Source of the DNA: Deinococcus roseus
GTDB lineage: Bacteria; Deinococcota; Deinococci; Deinococcales; Deinococcaceae
Assembly: GCF_014646895.1 (NCBI RefSeq)
Contig: NZ_BMOD01000002.1
Coordinates: forward strand, 1 to 64,000
DNA length: 64,000 bases
Reading direction: 5' to 3'
Made by a program: the position numbers and the translations under genes. Under the pieces are notes generated by a model. It saw only the letters and a program-made list of their open reading frames with translations. It searched no databases and was not told the DNA's origin. Of the stretch, positions 44,224 to 51,954 are shown one piece after another. Every line of letters begins with the position of its first letter. Position 1 is the stretch's first letter.

Positions 44224-44679
44224 ATGCGTATTGCCATTCTTTCTGACACCCATGGCCTCCTCAGACCCGAGGTCAAAGCCCAGCTGGAAAACGCCGACTT
44301 CATTTTGCATGCAGGAGATGTGGGCAAAATCGAAATTCACGAAGAACTCTCAGGGCTGGCCCCCATGTATGCGGTGCGGGGCAATGTGGACCGGGATGCC
44401 TGGTTTTACAAGCACCTGCCCAGAACCCATGCCATCAAACTGGGTGAGGTGTGGATTTACATGCTGCACAACCTGGAAGAACTGGATTTGAAGCCTGCAG
44501 ATGCGGGTTTCGATGTGGTCATCTCCGGCCACACCCACATCCCCATTGCCGAAAAAGAGGGTGGGGTGCTGTTCCTGAATCCGGGTTCTGTGGGACCCAA
44601 GCGCTTCAATTTGCCCATCAGCATGGCCTGGCTGACCATTGAAGGCAAGAAAATCCAGCACAAATTTGTGGTCTTCTGA
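44224..44679 (+). CDS. YfcE/MJ0936-type metallophosphoesterase
   Basis: The 151-residue compact phosphodiesterase of the calcineurin-like superfamily has all motifs: LSDTHG, HAGDVGK, VRGNVDRD, VISGHTHIPI and FLNPGSVGPKR. It is likely dimetal-dependent with an unknown phosphodiester substrate. It opens divergently from the SDR gene. Confidence 0.92.
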   Translation: MRIAILSDTHGLLRPEVKAQLENADFILHAGDVGKIEIHEELSGLAPMYAVRGNVDRDAWFYKHLPRTHAIKLGEVWIYMLHNLEELDLKPADAGFDVVISGHTHIPIAEKEGGVLFLNPGSVGPKRFNLPISMAWLTIEGKKIQHKFVVF

Positions 44680-44758
44680 CCTGCATGTTCTGACAGATAT
44701 GCTGCTGTTTTCAGCATTTTCCACAGAATGGCCAGGCAAAGTTTTTTAAACTGCCCCT

Positions 44759-45061
44759 ATGGAATTCGATCAGAACACCGCAGATTTTCTGGCTGGAGAA
44801 ATCCGGCACATCATTCAAAACGACAGCAATTATGAGGTGACCACCCAGCTTACAGATGATCACCTGGACCTCACCGTGCAGGAAAGTGTTTCTGGAGAGG
44901 TCAGAGGGGTGGTTTTGAGGTTTTCCAGGGCTTTTGTGTTGCAGAGTGACCGTCTGGCCGCCCTCGAAGCCCTGGACCAGCACCTCAGGTATGCCTTGCA
45001 GGAAGGCCTGACCAGCAATGCGACAGTGCTGGAGATTCCAGCCGTTCATGCTGAAGCTTGA
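44759..45061 (+). CDS. Hypothetical protein
   Basis: The 100-residue acidic protein starts MEFDQNTADFLAGEIRHIIQ, with a beta-rich middle (YEVTTQLTDDHLDLTVQESV) and helical C-terminal half. No family recognised. TAAACT lies exactly 6 nt before the ATG, the leaderless signature used by many genes here. A bidirectional terminator follows 25 bp after the stop. Confidence 0.72.
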   Translation: MEFDQNTADFLAGEIRHIIQNDSNYEVTTQLTDDHLDLTVQESVSGEVRGVVLRFSRAFVLQSDRLAALEALDQHLRYALQEGLTSNATVLEIPAVHAEA

Positions 45062-45086
45062 GTCTGAAGCTTGAGGGACATGCAAA

Positions 45087-45116
45087 AGGCCCAGAGGTTG
45101 CTCTGGGCCTGAATTT
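45087..45116. terminator. Bidirectional terminator between convergent genes
   Basis: AGGCCCAGAG-GTTG-CTCTGGGCCT has TTTTT on the right and AAAA on the left, serving the convergent genes ending at 45061 and 45124. Confidence 0.85.
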
Positions 45117-45123
45117 TTGTGGT

Positions 45124-45435
45124 TTACCCTGCCAGTCCAAACCGGAAACCTGGCACCCGGTAGCCCATCTCGGTGAACCTGAGGGCCACTTCTTTGAGGG
45201 TTTCATGGATGCGGTTTTTGAAGTCTCCTTCCTGGCAGGCGGCCAGCAACTTGCCCTGATGGAAGGCGCAGAAGCCGTTCACGAAGGTGGGGCTTTCTTC
45301 TCCCACCTCTCTGACTTCTTCCACCTCGTCCAGCCAGCGCAGTTCAACCCCGTGGAACTCGAAGAAAACCACCATGTCCTCGAAAGCCGGATCCAGTCGG
45401 GTCATCCAGACGGCACGATTCTCGTAATTTTCCAT
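45124..45435 (-). CDS. Hypothetical protein with an RDRM-like upstream site
   Basis: The 103-residue acidic protein contains RAVWMTRLDPAFEDMVVFFE, GVELRWLDEVEEVREVGEES and MGYRVPGFRFGLAG. No family recognised. The start ATG 45435 is preceded 4 bp upstream by a 17-bp near-palindrome resembling the radiation/desiccation response motif. If that holds, DdrO/PprI control is possible. Confidence 0.72.
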   Translation of the reverse strand: MENYENRAVWMTRLDPAFEDMVVFFEFHGVELRWLDEVEEVREVGEESPTFVNGFCAFHQGKLLAACQEGDFKNRIHETLKEVALRFTEMGYRVPGFRFGLAG

Positions 45436-45439
45436 AGAA

Positions 45440-45456
45440 TTTAGTTTATAACATAA
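45440..45456 (-). promoter_or_regulatory. RDRM-like 17-bp site
   Basis: The minus-strand 17-mer TTATGTTATAAACTAAA matches TTATGTTATTAACATAA at 14 of 17 positions, against the consensus as I recall it. It lies directly before the ATG at 45435. It also overlaps a plausible -10 (TATAAA), so the similarity may be fortuitous. Confidence 0.4.
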
Positions 45457-45539
45457 CTATTGGGGTAAATGTGCTTCACATTGCCAAAATAAAAACCCGC
45501 AGGGGGATGCTTCTTTCACCCCTGCAGGTTTCTGTTGTT

Positions 45540-47093
45540 TCACTTCTTGATGCGGATCAGGTCGGTCAGCACCCCCTCCAGCCCGCCATACACGCTGATG
45601 TTGTCGATCTTCTCGGTGACACGTTCCAGGGTTTCAAGTTCCTTCAGACGCAAAGCCACAGGGTTGTCTTCCATGACCTTTGCAGTGTTGAGCAGGCTGC
45701 GGGTGGCTGCCGTTTCCTCCCGTCTGCGGATCACGTTGGCCTGGGCAGATTTCTCGGCCTGCACCACCTGCGACAGGATGGCCTTCATCTCTCCGGGCAG
45801 GATGATGTCCTTGACCCCCACCGATTCCATCTCCAGGCCCAGTCCCTGGGTCTTGCTTCTGATGTGCTGGGTGACCACAGCATCCAGCACACCCTTGTCT
45901 TCCAGCAGTTCGTCCAGAGAGCGGGTTCCCACCGCAGCCCTCAGGCCCAGTTGCAGTTCCCGGTACAGGTACTGCTCGATGTCCGAGAATCTGGAGGTGG
46001 CAAGAAGCACATCTGTGACCCGGTACCCGGCCATCAGGTTGAGGCGCAGGGCCACCTTGTCCCGTGTCAGGATTTCCTGCCCGGAGACCTCCAGGGTCTG
46101 CAAACGCTGGTCGGAGAGCTTCAGGCGATACGTGCGTCCAAACTTCCAGAAAGCGTACTTCCCGGCCTTCAGGATGCGGTTCAGGGTTCCATCGATGAAC
46201 AGCATGCCCAGGTGGTACTCGGGCACCTCGATTTCATCAATGGCGTAGGTGCGAACCCCTACATCTGCCGTTTTCAGGGCATCGTACTGCTGGGCCGTCA
46301 GCTCAAAGGCGGTCTGGGTGTCCAGAATTTCCACCTCGACCCGTGCCACCTTCAGGTACATCAGAGGCTGACCCGATCCCCGCACATCGATCACCTTGTT
46401 GTTGTGGCGCACCACGCCAATCTGGGTGTCCGAAAGCTGGTAACGGTCAAAGAGGTCCAGCCAGTCTGCATGGGAGGTTCTGACCACATCCTGGGTGTTC
46501 TGGTCCAGGCTCTGGCGCAGGGCCTGATAGGTCACGGTGGTCTTCAGGGCCTCATGCAGGTACAGCCTGCGCTCTCCGGGCAGCACCAGGTCTGCAAGCC
46601 TTCCAGCGCGTTCCACCAGTGCGAACTGGCGGTCTCCGGTGTTCACATCGGTAAAAACACGGGTCAGCACGCTGTTGTACTTCTGGGTCAGCAGGATGTG
46701 GTCTGCAGGCAGCTTCACCCCGCCCTTCACATCCAGCAGTTCGATGTCCAGAGGGGTGAATCCCTTCCAGTACAGTTGCACAGCACGGGGCAGCACCACA
46801 TCCAGCAAATCCTGGTTGCGACGCACCACAGCGACCTGCTGCTCGGAGGTGGAAACCACCTCGAAGAACTCACGGACCAGATCGGTGCGCTCTGAGATCA
46901 GGTAATCCTGCAAAGCGTGCTTGAAAAGGGGCTGGTTGATATTGAAGGTCTCGATGCTGTACTGGCTTCCCCAGAAGGTGTGCTCTCCCCCTTTGAGGAT
47001 GCGAACCAGTCGGTCTTTGTGGTACAGCAAAACCCTCTCAAAGGGCTTCACACTCACCTTGGTCTGGAACAGGGATCTGGTCATGGTCTTCAT
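45540..47093 (-). CDS. Slipin/SPFH-family protein with repeated N-terminal modules
   Basis: The 517-residue protein has a C-terminal SPFH/band-7 domain (about 300-515: LSDQRLQTLEVSGQEILTRD, LNLMAGYRVTDVLLA, SVGVKDIILPGEMKAIL) and a coiled tail (EKSAQANVIRRREETAATRS). The N-terminal half repeats the short SPFH entry motif about five times (VLLYHKDRLVRILKGGEHTF, VAVVRRNQDLLDVVLPRAVQ, FALVERAGRLADLVLPGERR, IGVVRHNNKVIDVRGSGQPL, LGMLFIDGTLNRILKAGKYA). GGAGGT precedes ATG 47093. No clear TM helix is seen, so it may be a soluble or peripheral scaffold. Confidence 0.85.
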   Translation of the reverse strand: MKTMTRSLFQTKVSVKPFERVLLYHKDRLVRILKGGEHTFWGSQYSIETFNINQPLFKHALQDYLISERTDLVREFFEVVSTSEQQVAVVRRNQDLLDVVLPRAVQLYWKGFTPLDIELLDVKGGVKLPADHILLTQKYNSVLTRVFTDVNTGDRQFALVERAGRLADLVLPGERRLYLHEALKTTVTYQALRQSLDQNTQDVVRTSHADWLDLFDRYQLSDTQIGVVRHNNKVIDVRGSGQPLMYLKVARVEVEILDTQTAFELTAQQYDALKTADVGVRTYAIDEIEVPEYHLGMLFIDGTLNRILKAGKYAFWKFGRTYRLKLSDQRLQTLEVSGQEILTRDKVALRLNLMAGYRVTDVLLATSRFSDIEQYLYRELQLGLRAAVGTRSLDELLEDKGVLDAVVTQHIRSKTQGLGLEMESVGVKDIILPGEMKAILSQVVQAEKSAQANVIRRREETAATRSLLNTAKVMEDNPVALRLKELETLERVTEKIDNISVYGGLEGVLTDLIRIKK

Positions 47094-47530
47094 GCTCTGC
47101 GCACCTCCTTCCGAACAGCCAGACGGGTGCAGAATCTGGCTGGAATGCATGGCTTGTTTTGACGCGTTGTTTTTGCTTCTCGTTTTGTACTTCTCAAAAA
47201 AATGGACTTCTGCAGGGGGCACAACACCCTCAGGCATGAAGCCTGACCTGCGCACACGTTGCGGCGGTTTTCAAAACAGCCCGCAAAACAGCCCGGAAAA
47301 CCTGCCTGGACGTGGCGGAGAAAAGGCCCGATGGTGTGGGTGTCCACCTCAAAGGTCTGTTCTCTTCTGGGGAAATCCCCTTCAGAAACTGGACCTTCTG
47401 CTTCCTGTATGCTCAGAATTCAACCTGTTGCCCGTGGGCAGAGGTGGCCTTCTGGACAACCAACAAGCGCGGTGGCCTGCCCCCTTCAGAAACCCGGTCC
47501 AAAAAGGAGGTCACGATTTTGAGTCGTGGG
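47094..47530. other. Intergenic region upstream of the slipin gene
   Basis: About 440 bases hold the slipin ribosome binding site at the left edge, then low-complexity segments such as CAAAACAGCCCGCAAAACAG. No RNA gene, convincing ORF or known repeat was recognised. Confidence 0.4.
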
Positions 47531-47602
47531 ATTGGTGTGCAGGAGTCGAACCTGCGACCCGCTGAGGATCAGTCAGCTGCTCTACCTCTGAGCTAAAACC
47601 AA
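47531..47602 (-). pseudogene. Atypical tRNA-Ile-like (GAT) sequence
   Basis: On the minus strand a cloverleaf can be drawn with D arm GCTC...GAGC, anticodon arm GCTGA-CTGATCC-TCAGC and T arm GCAGG-TTCGACT-CCTGC. Position 37 is C instead of a purine. The acceptor TTGGTTT/ACACCAA has one mismatch, the discriminator is T and no CCA follows. A decayed or unusual tRNA is likely. Confidence 0.6.
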
Positions 47603-47603
47603 G

Positions 47604-47684
47604 GTTGGGATGTAGGAGTCGAACCTACTGTGGGAAAACCCGACGAACCCCAAGTTCGTTGCCTGACCGCCAGGCGCATCCTGG
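47604..47684 (-). pseudogene. Atypical tRNA-Pro-like (TGG) sequence
   Basis: Minus-strand cloverleaf with D arm GCCT...AGGC, anticodon arm ACGAA-CTTGGGG-TTCGT, an enlarged variable region CGGGTTTTCCCACA and T arm GTAGG-TTCGACT-CCTAC. The acceptor pairs over only four or five positions, so it is probably degenerate. It abuts its neighbours without spacers. Confidence 0.55.
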
Positions 47685-47756
47685 TGAAGTGTGAAGGATT
47701 TGAACCTCCGACCTGATGAACATTTCATCCGCTCTACCAGACTGAGCCAACACCTC
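47682..47756 (-). pseudogene. Degenerate tRNA with shortened anticodon loop
   Basis: On the minus strand the acceptor GAGGTGT/ACACTTC pairs fully (one G-T) with discriminator A and encoded CCA. The D arm GCTC...GAGC and T arm GGAGG-TTCAAAT-CCTTC are good. The anticodon arm is GATGA-AATGT-TCATC, with a five-base loop instead of seven, so no usable anticodon. The CCA overlaps the start of the next tRNA-like unit. Confidence 0.6.
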
Positions 47757-47835
47757 TGGAAATTCAGGATGGTACGCATTTTCAGCAAAGCTGCATGCGC
47801 CAGCAGGGGTTGTGAACCCTGGCCGCTACACTGTC
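47757..47835 (-). pseudogene. Possible fourth tRNA remnant
   Basis: The minus strand shows an arm GGG-TTCACAA-CCC, resembling an anticodon arm with CAC (Val), and a hairpin GCATGCAGC/GCTGAAAATGC in T-arm position. Acceptor and D arms cannot be closed. Assigned mainly by position at the head of the array. Confidence 0.3.
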
Positions 47836-48036
47836 TTTCCGTGCTCTAAAGTAGCAGAACCAGAGCACACTTCACATGAAAGAAAAAGCCTACCAGAAAG
47901 CCAGAAACAGCTTAACATCTGGTAGGTGTTAAGGCTTAACAACAATTCAAAACCCCTTTTACAGGCACCCAGACAACAGGTATGCTTTTTTCAGGTTTGC
48001 ATCCCCAAACATTTCACATTTGCCCAGGAGAAATTG
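47836..48036. other. Intergenic region with competing hairpins
   Basis: CCTACCAGA (47889-47897) pairs with TCTGGTAGG (47918-47926), while CTTAACA (47911-47917) pairs with TGTTAAG (47927-47933), giving mutually exclusive structures. GTGCTCT/AGAGCAC (near 47840-47866) is another inverted repeat that could belong to a minus-strand tRNA-array promoter. Confidence 0.35.
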
Positions 48037-48528
48037 ATGAATCACAACCACATGGTCATGCTGGCCCTGCTTTTTACACCTGTTGCACTCGCCCAGAACC
48101 AGAAATCCAGTGCAGCTGAGGTTTTCAAAACAACATTTTCCAGGCCACACATTCAAAAAAACAACCTGTTGATTGAGGTGACCATCAAAAACATGTTTTT
48201 CAGAGGTGTGTCTGTCCATTATGGAGGGTGTGCTTTTGCTTATCAGGCCATGAATGAAAAAGGCAAAATCATTCTACAGGATCCTTATTCTGCACAAAAG
48301 AATCAAAAAGCAAATGCATCCTCTGCCCTTCATGCCTGTCCTGCAACCCTGTACACCGAAAGCCTTCAACCAGGAGAACAGTTCAAAGGAGCAACTGGAG
48401 TCAGCCTTCCCCTGAAGTTGTTTCCAAAAGGAACCTACACCTTGCTGACCCAACTGGAAGCCCAGGTCTGGATTGGAAGCCAGCCCAGACGCATGTGGAT
48501 CAAAGGGACCTACACCTTCAAAAGATGA
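48037..48528 (+). CDS. Secreted protein of unknown function (BsuPI-like beta fold possible)
   Basis: The 163-residue protein has a signal peptide (MVMLALLFTPVALAQ). The mature part is beta-rich with LLIEVTIKNMFFRGVSVHYG, CAFAYQAMNEKGKIILQDP, SLQPGEQFKGATGVSLPLKL and PKGTYTLLTQLEAQV. Two cysteines (GGCAF, HACPA) could pair. The order of strands recalls BsuPI-type inhibitor domains, but this is weak. GGAG precedes ATG 48037. Confidence 0.7.
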   Translation: MNHNHMVMLALLFTPVALAQNQKSSAAEVFKTTFSRPHIQKNNLLIEVTIKNMFFRGVSVHYGGCAFAYQAMNEKGKIILQDPYSAQKNQKANASSALHACPATLYTESLQPGEQFKGATGVSLPLKLFPKGTYTLLTQLEAQVWIGSQPRRMWIKGTYTFKR

Positions 48529-48546
48529 ATCAGGATCGGGTGAAGA

Positions 48547-49467
48547 TCAGACCTTAACCCACAAATACCCACCCACATCCTGCCTGTGGTTCTTCAGAGC
48601 CGCCCGAATCGCTGAAGTGTTGCGGGCATCAATGGTTCCGAACAGCACATCGTCTGGCTGGGCAGGCAGGCGTTCCAGCAGGTGCCTCTGGGCGGCTTCC
48701 CCCAGACCTTTGCCCTGAAACTCTGGGCGGATCAGCATTTCCATCACCACGTAACCACTGAGACCCTGCTCTGCCGCCGGGCTGCCTGCCATCACGCCAA
48801 TCCACTGGTCCTGATGGAACACCTGAAACAGGGTGCCTGCTTGCCGCATCTCCTCAAAGTCTTCCCGGGTTTCTGGAGTGGCATATTCGGGGTGTTCTGG
48901 GCGCAAAACTGCAATGTCCCGATACATCTGCAGGTAATCCTCATGGAAATCCAGGTTTTCTGGCACATGCAAAGTCACATCCTCGAAACGCTGGGGTCTG
49001 GGATGTGAGCGGGCTTCCCGAAAAGGCAAAGCCAGATAGCGTTTCTCCCACAGGAAACCTTCTGGAAGGGGTCCCAGATCAAGGTGTGAAGGCACAAAAA
49101 ACCGCACATGTCTGGGCTGAAAAATGGCATGATGGGCAGCAATTCCACGGGCCAGTTGCAAGTAGCCGGCTGGCTGGTTCGGCAGTTCAGGCACCAGCAC
49201 TGCATCCACAAATGGCCTGTCCAGGTCCCGGTTCCAGAAGCGAATTCCCGTCAGGGTCTCCCCATCCAGATGGTTGAGGTAATCCTGTGGCGTGGTGCCT
49301 GCAATCTGGCAATGCTCGAAATAGCCCTGTGCAAAGTCCTGATCATCCAGACGCTGAAATTCTTCTTCCAGTGCTTCTGTGACATTGCTTCTGAGTTTCT
49401 CGGGTGAATACCAGTTTTTGATGAGGGGGGACAGCTGCTCAAGTTTCAGTTCAATCAGATTCTGCAT
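48547..49467 (-). CDS. GNAT-family N-acetyltransferase, probably double-domain
   Basis: In this 306-residue protein the C-terminal domain has acetyl-CoA motif A, VVMEMLIRPEFQGKGLGEAA, and the following beta-alpha unit (DDVLFGTIDARNTSAIRAAL). The N-terminal 150 residues look like a second, degenerate GNAT half (LVPELPNQPAGYLQLARGIA). GAGGAGA precedes ATG 49467. The acceptor substrate is unknown. Confidence 0.82.
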   Translation of the reverse strand: MQNLIELKLEQLSPLIKNWYSPEKLRSNVTEALEEEFQRLDDQDFAQGYFEHCQIAGTTPQDYLNHLDGETLTGIRFWNRDLDRPFVDAVLVPELPNQPAGYLQLARGIAAHHAIFQPRHVRFFVPSHLDLGPLPEGFLWEKRYLALPFREARSHPRPQRFEDVTLHVPENLDFHEDYLQMYRDIAVLRPEHPEYATPETREDFEEMRQAGTLFQVFHQDQWIGVMAGSPAAEQGLSGYVVMEMLIRPEFQGKGLGEAAQRHLLERLPAQPDDVLFGTIDARNTSAIRAALKNHRQDVGGYLWVKV

Positions 49468-49804
49468 GTGTTTTCTCCTCTTTTTACAGGCCTGGTGGTC
49501 CCATTCCATAATGGATTCTGCAAGATCAAATTTTAAGCCCTTTTGATAAACAAAAGCCAATGTAAAATTATTTTTACAATCAAATCATAAAGAATTTTTT
49601 ACATGATATATCATCTCCAATTCCTTATATATTTCACAGCAAAACATAAAAAGATGTGCCACAATCATCTCATCAGCAGGGCCACTTGCTGATGTTTCCA
49701 GAGGCTGGTTGCCCTCTGGAATCTCCTTCACTGACTTTACTGACCTGAGCAGATGTTGTTTAAACCTCGCTTTCGTGTCCTGACCTTTCCATTCGCTTTG
49801 CTCA

Positions 49805-49833
49805 AGCAGAAGTGAGTTAAACTCACTTCTGCT
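49805..49833. repeat. 29-bp near-perfect palindrome
   Basis: AGCAGAAGTGAGTT and AACTCACTTCTGCT are exact reverse complements separated by one base. No T-tract follows. It may be a long hairpin RNA, a mobile-element remnant or a protein site. Confidence 0.75.
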
Positions 49834-49971
49834 GAAAGCAGTAACACACACTCCCTGGGGTCAAACTGGCAGTGCCTGCAACCCGGCCATCGGCTGCCTC
49901 CGGGGCCTTTTCTGGCGCTGCAAGCCATGCAAAAAACATTTTCACGTATCGATTTGCAGTTTTCCATATTT

Positions 49972-50005
49972 GAACCGGCCTACCAGATGGAGGCCGGTTC
50001 TTTTT
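49972..50005 (+). terminator. Plus-strand terminator without an assigned upstream gene
   Basis: A 10-bp stem GAACCGGCCT/AGGCCGGTTC is followed by T5 on the plus strand. The nearest plus-strand gene ends 1.4 kb upstream, so it may end an unannotated transcript or act weakly for etfA in reverse. Confidence 0.65.
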
Positions 50006-50019
50006 GTTCTGGATTGGAA

Positions 50020-50970
50020 TTACTTCTGGGTGGCATCAATCAGGGCAGGAATCACCTGATGCAAATCCCCCACAATGCCGTAATCGGCGTTCTTGAAGAT
50101 GGGGGCTTCGGGATCTTTGTTGACCGCCACAATGTACTTGCTCTTGCCCATTCCGGAGAGGTGCTGCACCGCTCCACTCACCCCGATGGCAATGTAGGCT
50201 TTGGGGGCCACGGTTTTCCCGGTCTGACCGACCTGTTCCCCGTAAGGCCGCCAGCCAGCATCCACCACTGCACGGGTGGCTCCCACCCCTGCACCCAGGT
50301 TGTCTGCCAGACCTTCAATCAGGCTGCTGAATTTTTCAGGGCTTCCCAGACCCCGGCCTCCGGTGATCACAATGTCGGCTTCGGTGAGGGGGACACGGGT
50401 GGTTTTTTCGATGACCTTGCCTGTGGAGCGGGTGCGGCTGGTGGGCAATTCCAGTTCCACATCGTACTGCTCTCCTGCTGTAGATTCAGGCTGAGCAGGG
50501 TTGTAGGCCCCGGGTTTCACACTGACCACGGTGAGGGGAGCGCTGGATTCGTAGATTTCGGTGACCCGGGCCAGATAAGCATACTTGGTGCCCTGCAGAG
50601 CGCCTCCCTGGTCCTGCACCCTGATCACATCTTCCAGCAGAGGGGCATCCAGTTTGACCGCCACACGGGCGCTGTACTCGCGGCCAGAACGGCTGGCAGA
50701 AATCAAAACCGTGTGGGCCTCCCCTTCCTGGGCAATCTGGGTGACCGCTGCAGCCCACAGTTCAGGGTTGTAGCTGGCAAGCTGGGGCAAATCTGCCACC
50801 AGCACCTGCTCAACGTATTTCGCAAGTTCATTGGCCACAGGTGCGAGGTTCTGACCCAGAACCAGGGCCGTGATGGGACCTTCACGCCCCAGATCACGGG
50901 CAGCCTGCACCAGTTCCAGGGCTGCCTTGGTGGGTTTGCCGTTGTTGTGGTCTGCAACCAGCAGGATCAT
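50020..50970 (-). CDS. etfA: Electron transfer flavoprotein alpha subunit
   Basis: The 316-residue protein has the ETF-alpha FAD-binding C-terminal domain: VGATRAVVDAGWRPYGEQVG QTGKTVAPKAYIAIGVSGAV (split by a space), QHLSGMGKSKYIVAVNKDPE and FKNADYGIVGDLHQVIPAL. With EtfB it carries electrons from acyl-CoA dehydrogenases to ETF-quinone oxidoreductase. It overlaps etfB by 4 bp. Confidence 0.95.
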   Translation of the reverse strand: MILLVADHNNGKPTKAALELVQAARDLGREGPITALVLGQNLAPVANELAKYVEQVLVADLPQLASYNPELWAAAVTQIAQEGEAHTVLISASRSGREYSARVAVKLDAPLLEDVIRVQDQGGALQGTKYAYLARVTEIYESSAPLTVVSVKPGAYNPAQPESTAGEQYDVELELPTSRTRSTGKVIEKTTRVPLTEADIVITGGRGLGSPEKFSSLIEGLADNLGAGVGATRAVVDAGWRPYGEQVGQTGKTVAPKAYIAIGVSGAVQHLSGMGKSKYIVAVNKDPEAPIFKNADYGIVGDLHQVIPALIDATQK

Positions 50971-51728
50971 GAAATCACCTTCGCTTCATTGCGCAGCAGT
51001 TCCAGCAACTGGGCTGCTGCAGCCTGGGGGTCTTTGCCATCGATGAGTTTGCCTGCACGTTCCCTGACCTGAATGGTGCTGGACACGTGCCTCAGTCTGG
51101 CCTGCACCCCGTACTTCTCCAGGGTGTCTTTGCGCAGCTCTTTTTTCTTGGCCTTCATGATGTTGGGCAAAGTGGGGTAACGGGGATCGTTGAGACCCTG
51201 CTGGGTGGTGATCACGGCAGGCAATTCCACTTCAAAGGTCTCTGCGCCCTCGTCGATGTCGTGTTTGCCCTTGAGGGTTTCGCCAGAGAGTTCCAGGGCG
51301 TTGGTCCAGGTCACCTGGGGCCAGGACAGGCGCTCTGCGGTGGCTGCACCCAGCGCCTGAGAATCCCAGTCGGATTGCTGACCACCACTGAAAATCAGGC
51401 TGGCGTTTTCTTCCTGGGCCACCTGGGCCACAATTTTGCTGAGCGAGATGGGATCCAGGTATTCCCCGGTCTCCACATGGATGGCACGGTCTGCACCCAT
51501 GGCAAGTGCAGTGCGAATGGCATCTTCGTTGCGGGCTGGACCCACGGCCAGCACAATGATCTGCTCTACACTGGCTCCGGCTTCACGCAGGCGCAGGGCC
51601 TGCTCTACCCCGTATTCGTCCATGCCGTCCATGATGACGGTGACCCCATCGAGGTCCACTTTGGAATTGTTGATGCGAAGTTTGGCTTCGCCGTCGGGCA
51701 CCTGGCGGATCACACAAAGGATGTTCAT
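50967..51728 (-). CDS. etfB: Electron transfer flavoprotein beta subunit
   Basis: The 253-residue protein has MNILCVIRQVPDGEAKLRIN at the start, DEYGVEQALRLRE, VGPARNEDAIRTALAMGADR, FSGGQQSDWDSQALGAATAE and AVITTQQGLNDPRYPTLPNIMKAKKKE (the last in two pieces: AVITTQQGLNDPRYPTLPNI, then MKAKKKE), the ETF-beta signature region. ATG 51728 is preferred, with GGAG 8 nt upstream; GTG 51737 overlaps that site. The acyl-CoA dehydrogenase genes on the same strand are the likely electron donors. Confidence 0.94.
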   Translation of the reverse strand: MNILCVIRQVPDGEAKLRINNSKVDLDGVTVIMDGMDEYGVEQALRLREAGASVEQIIVLAVGPARNEDAIRTALAMGADRAIHVETGEYLDPISLSKIVAQVAQEENASLIFSGGQQSDWDSQALGAATAERLSWPQVTWTNALELSGETLKGKHDIDEGAETFEVELPAVITTQQGLNDPRYPTLPNIMKAKKKELRKDTLEKYGVQARLRHVSSTIQVRERAGKLIDGKDPQAAAAQLLELLRNEAKVIS

Positions 51729-51910
51729 CTTTGACACTCCTGTTTTTGTACTCGGTATAATTTTAGAGGGCTTTGATCAGAAAATCAATCGCATGGGGCA
51801 CAGTCTGCTGCAGCAGGCTTGAAGGTGGATGGGAGCATTATAACTTCCACAGGGCAGCCTGCTGAAAGCAAAAGGCCAAGGCTGAAAACAGCTCTGGCTT
51901 GAGCTTGATG

Positions 51911-51954
51911 TGCCTGCTGCCTTCTGCTGCCTTCTGCTGCCTTCTGCTGCCTTC
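51911..51954. repeat. Decanucleotide tandem repeat (CTTCTGCTGC)
   Basis: Three perfect 10-bp units (51921-51950) with a partial unit on each side, ending at the stop of the acyl-CoA dehydrogenase gene. Confidence 0.9.

Larger units (their letters stand above)
49468..50019. other. Long intergenic region with palindrome and orphan plus-strand terminator
   Basis: About 550 bases: an AT-rich first part (49560-49640), a 29-bp palindrome at 49805-49833, and a terminator at 49972. Short minus-strand frames (for example 49585-49851) have no recognisable domain or ribosome binding site and are not called. A small plus-strand RNA is possible. Confidence 0.45.

Noticed and set aside
47582..47788. 68-codon minus-strand frame
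   Set aside because: Lies across the tRNA-like array; an RNA origin explains the sequence better.
49585..49851. 88-codon minus-strand frame
   Set aside because: No ribosome binding site, no recognisable domain, and it crosses the 29-bp palindrome.
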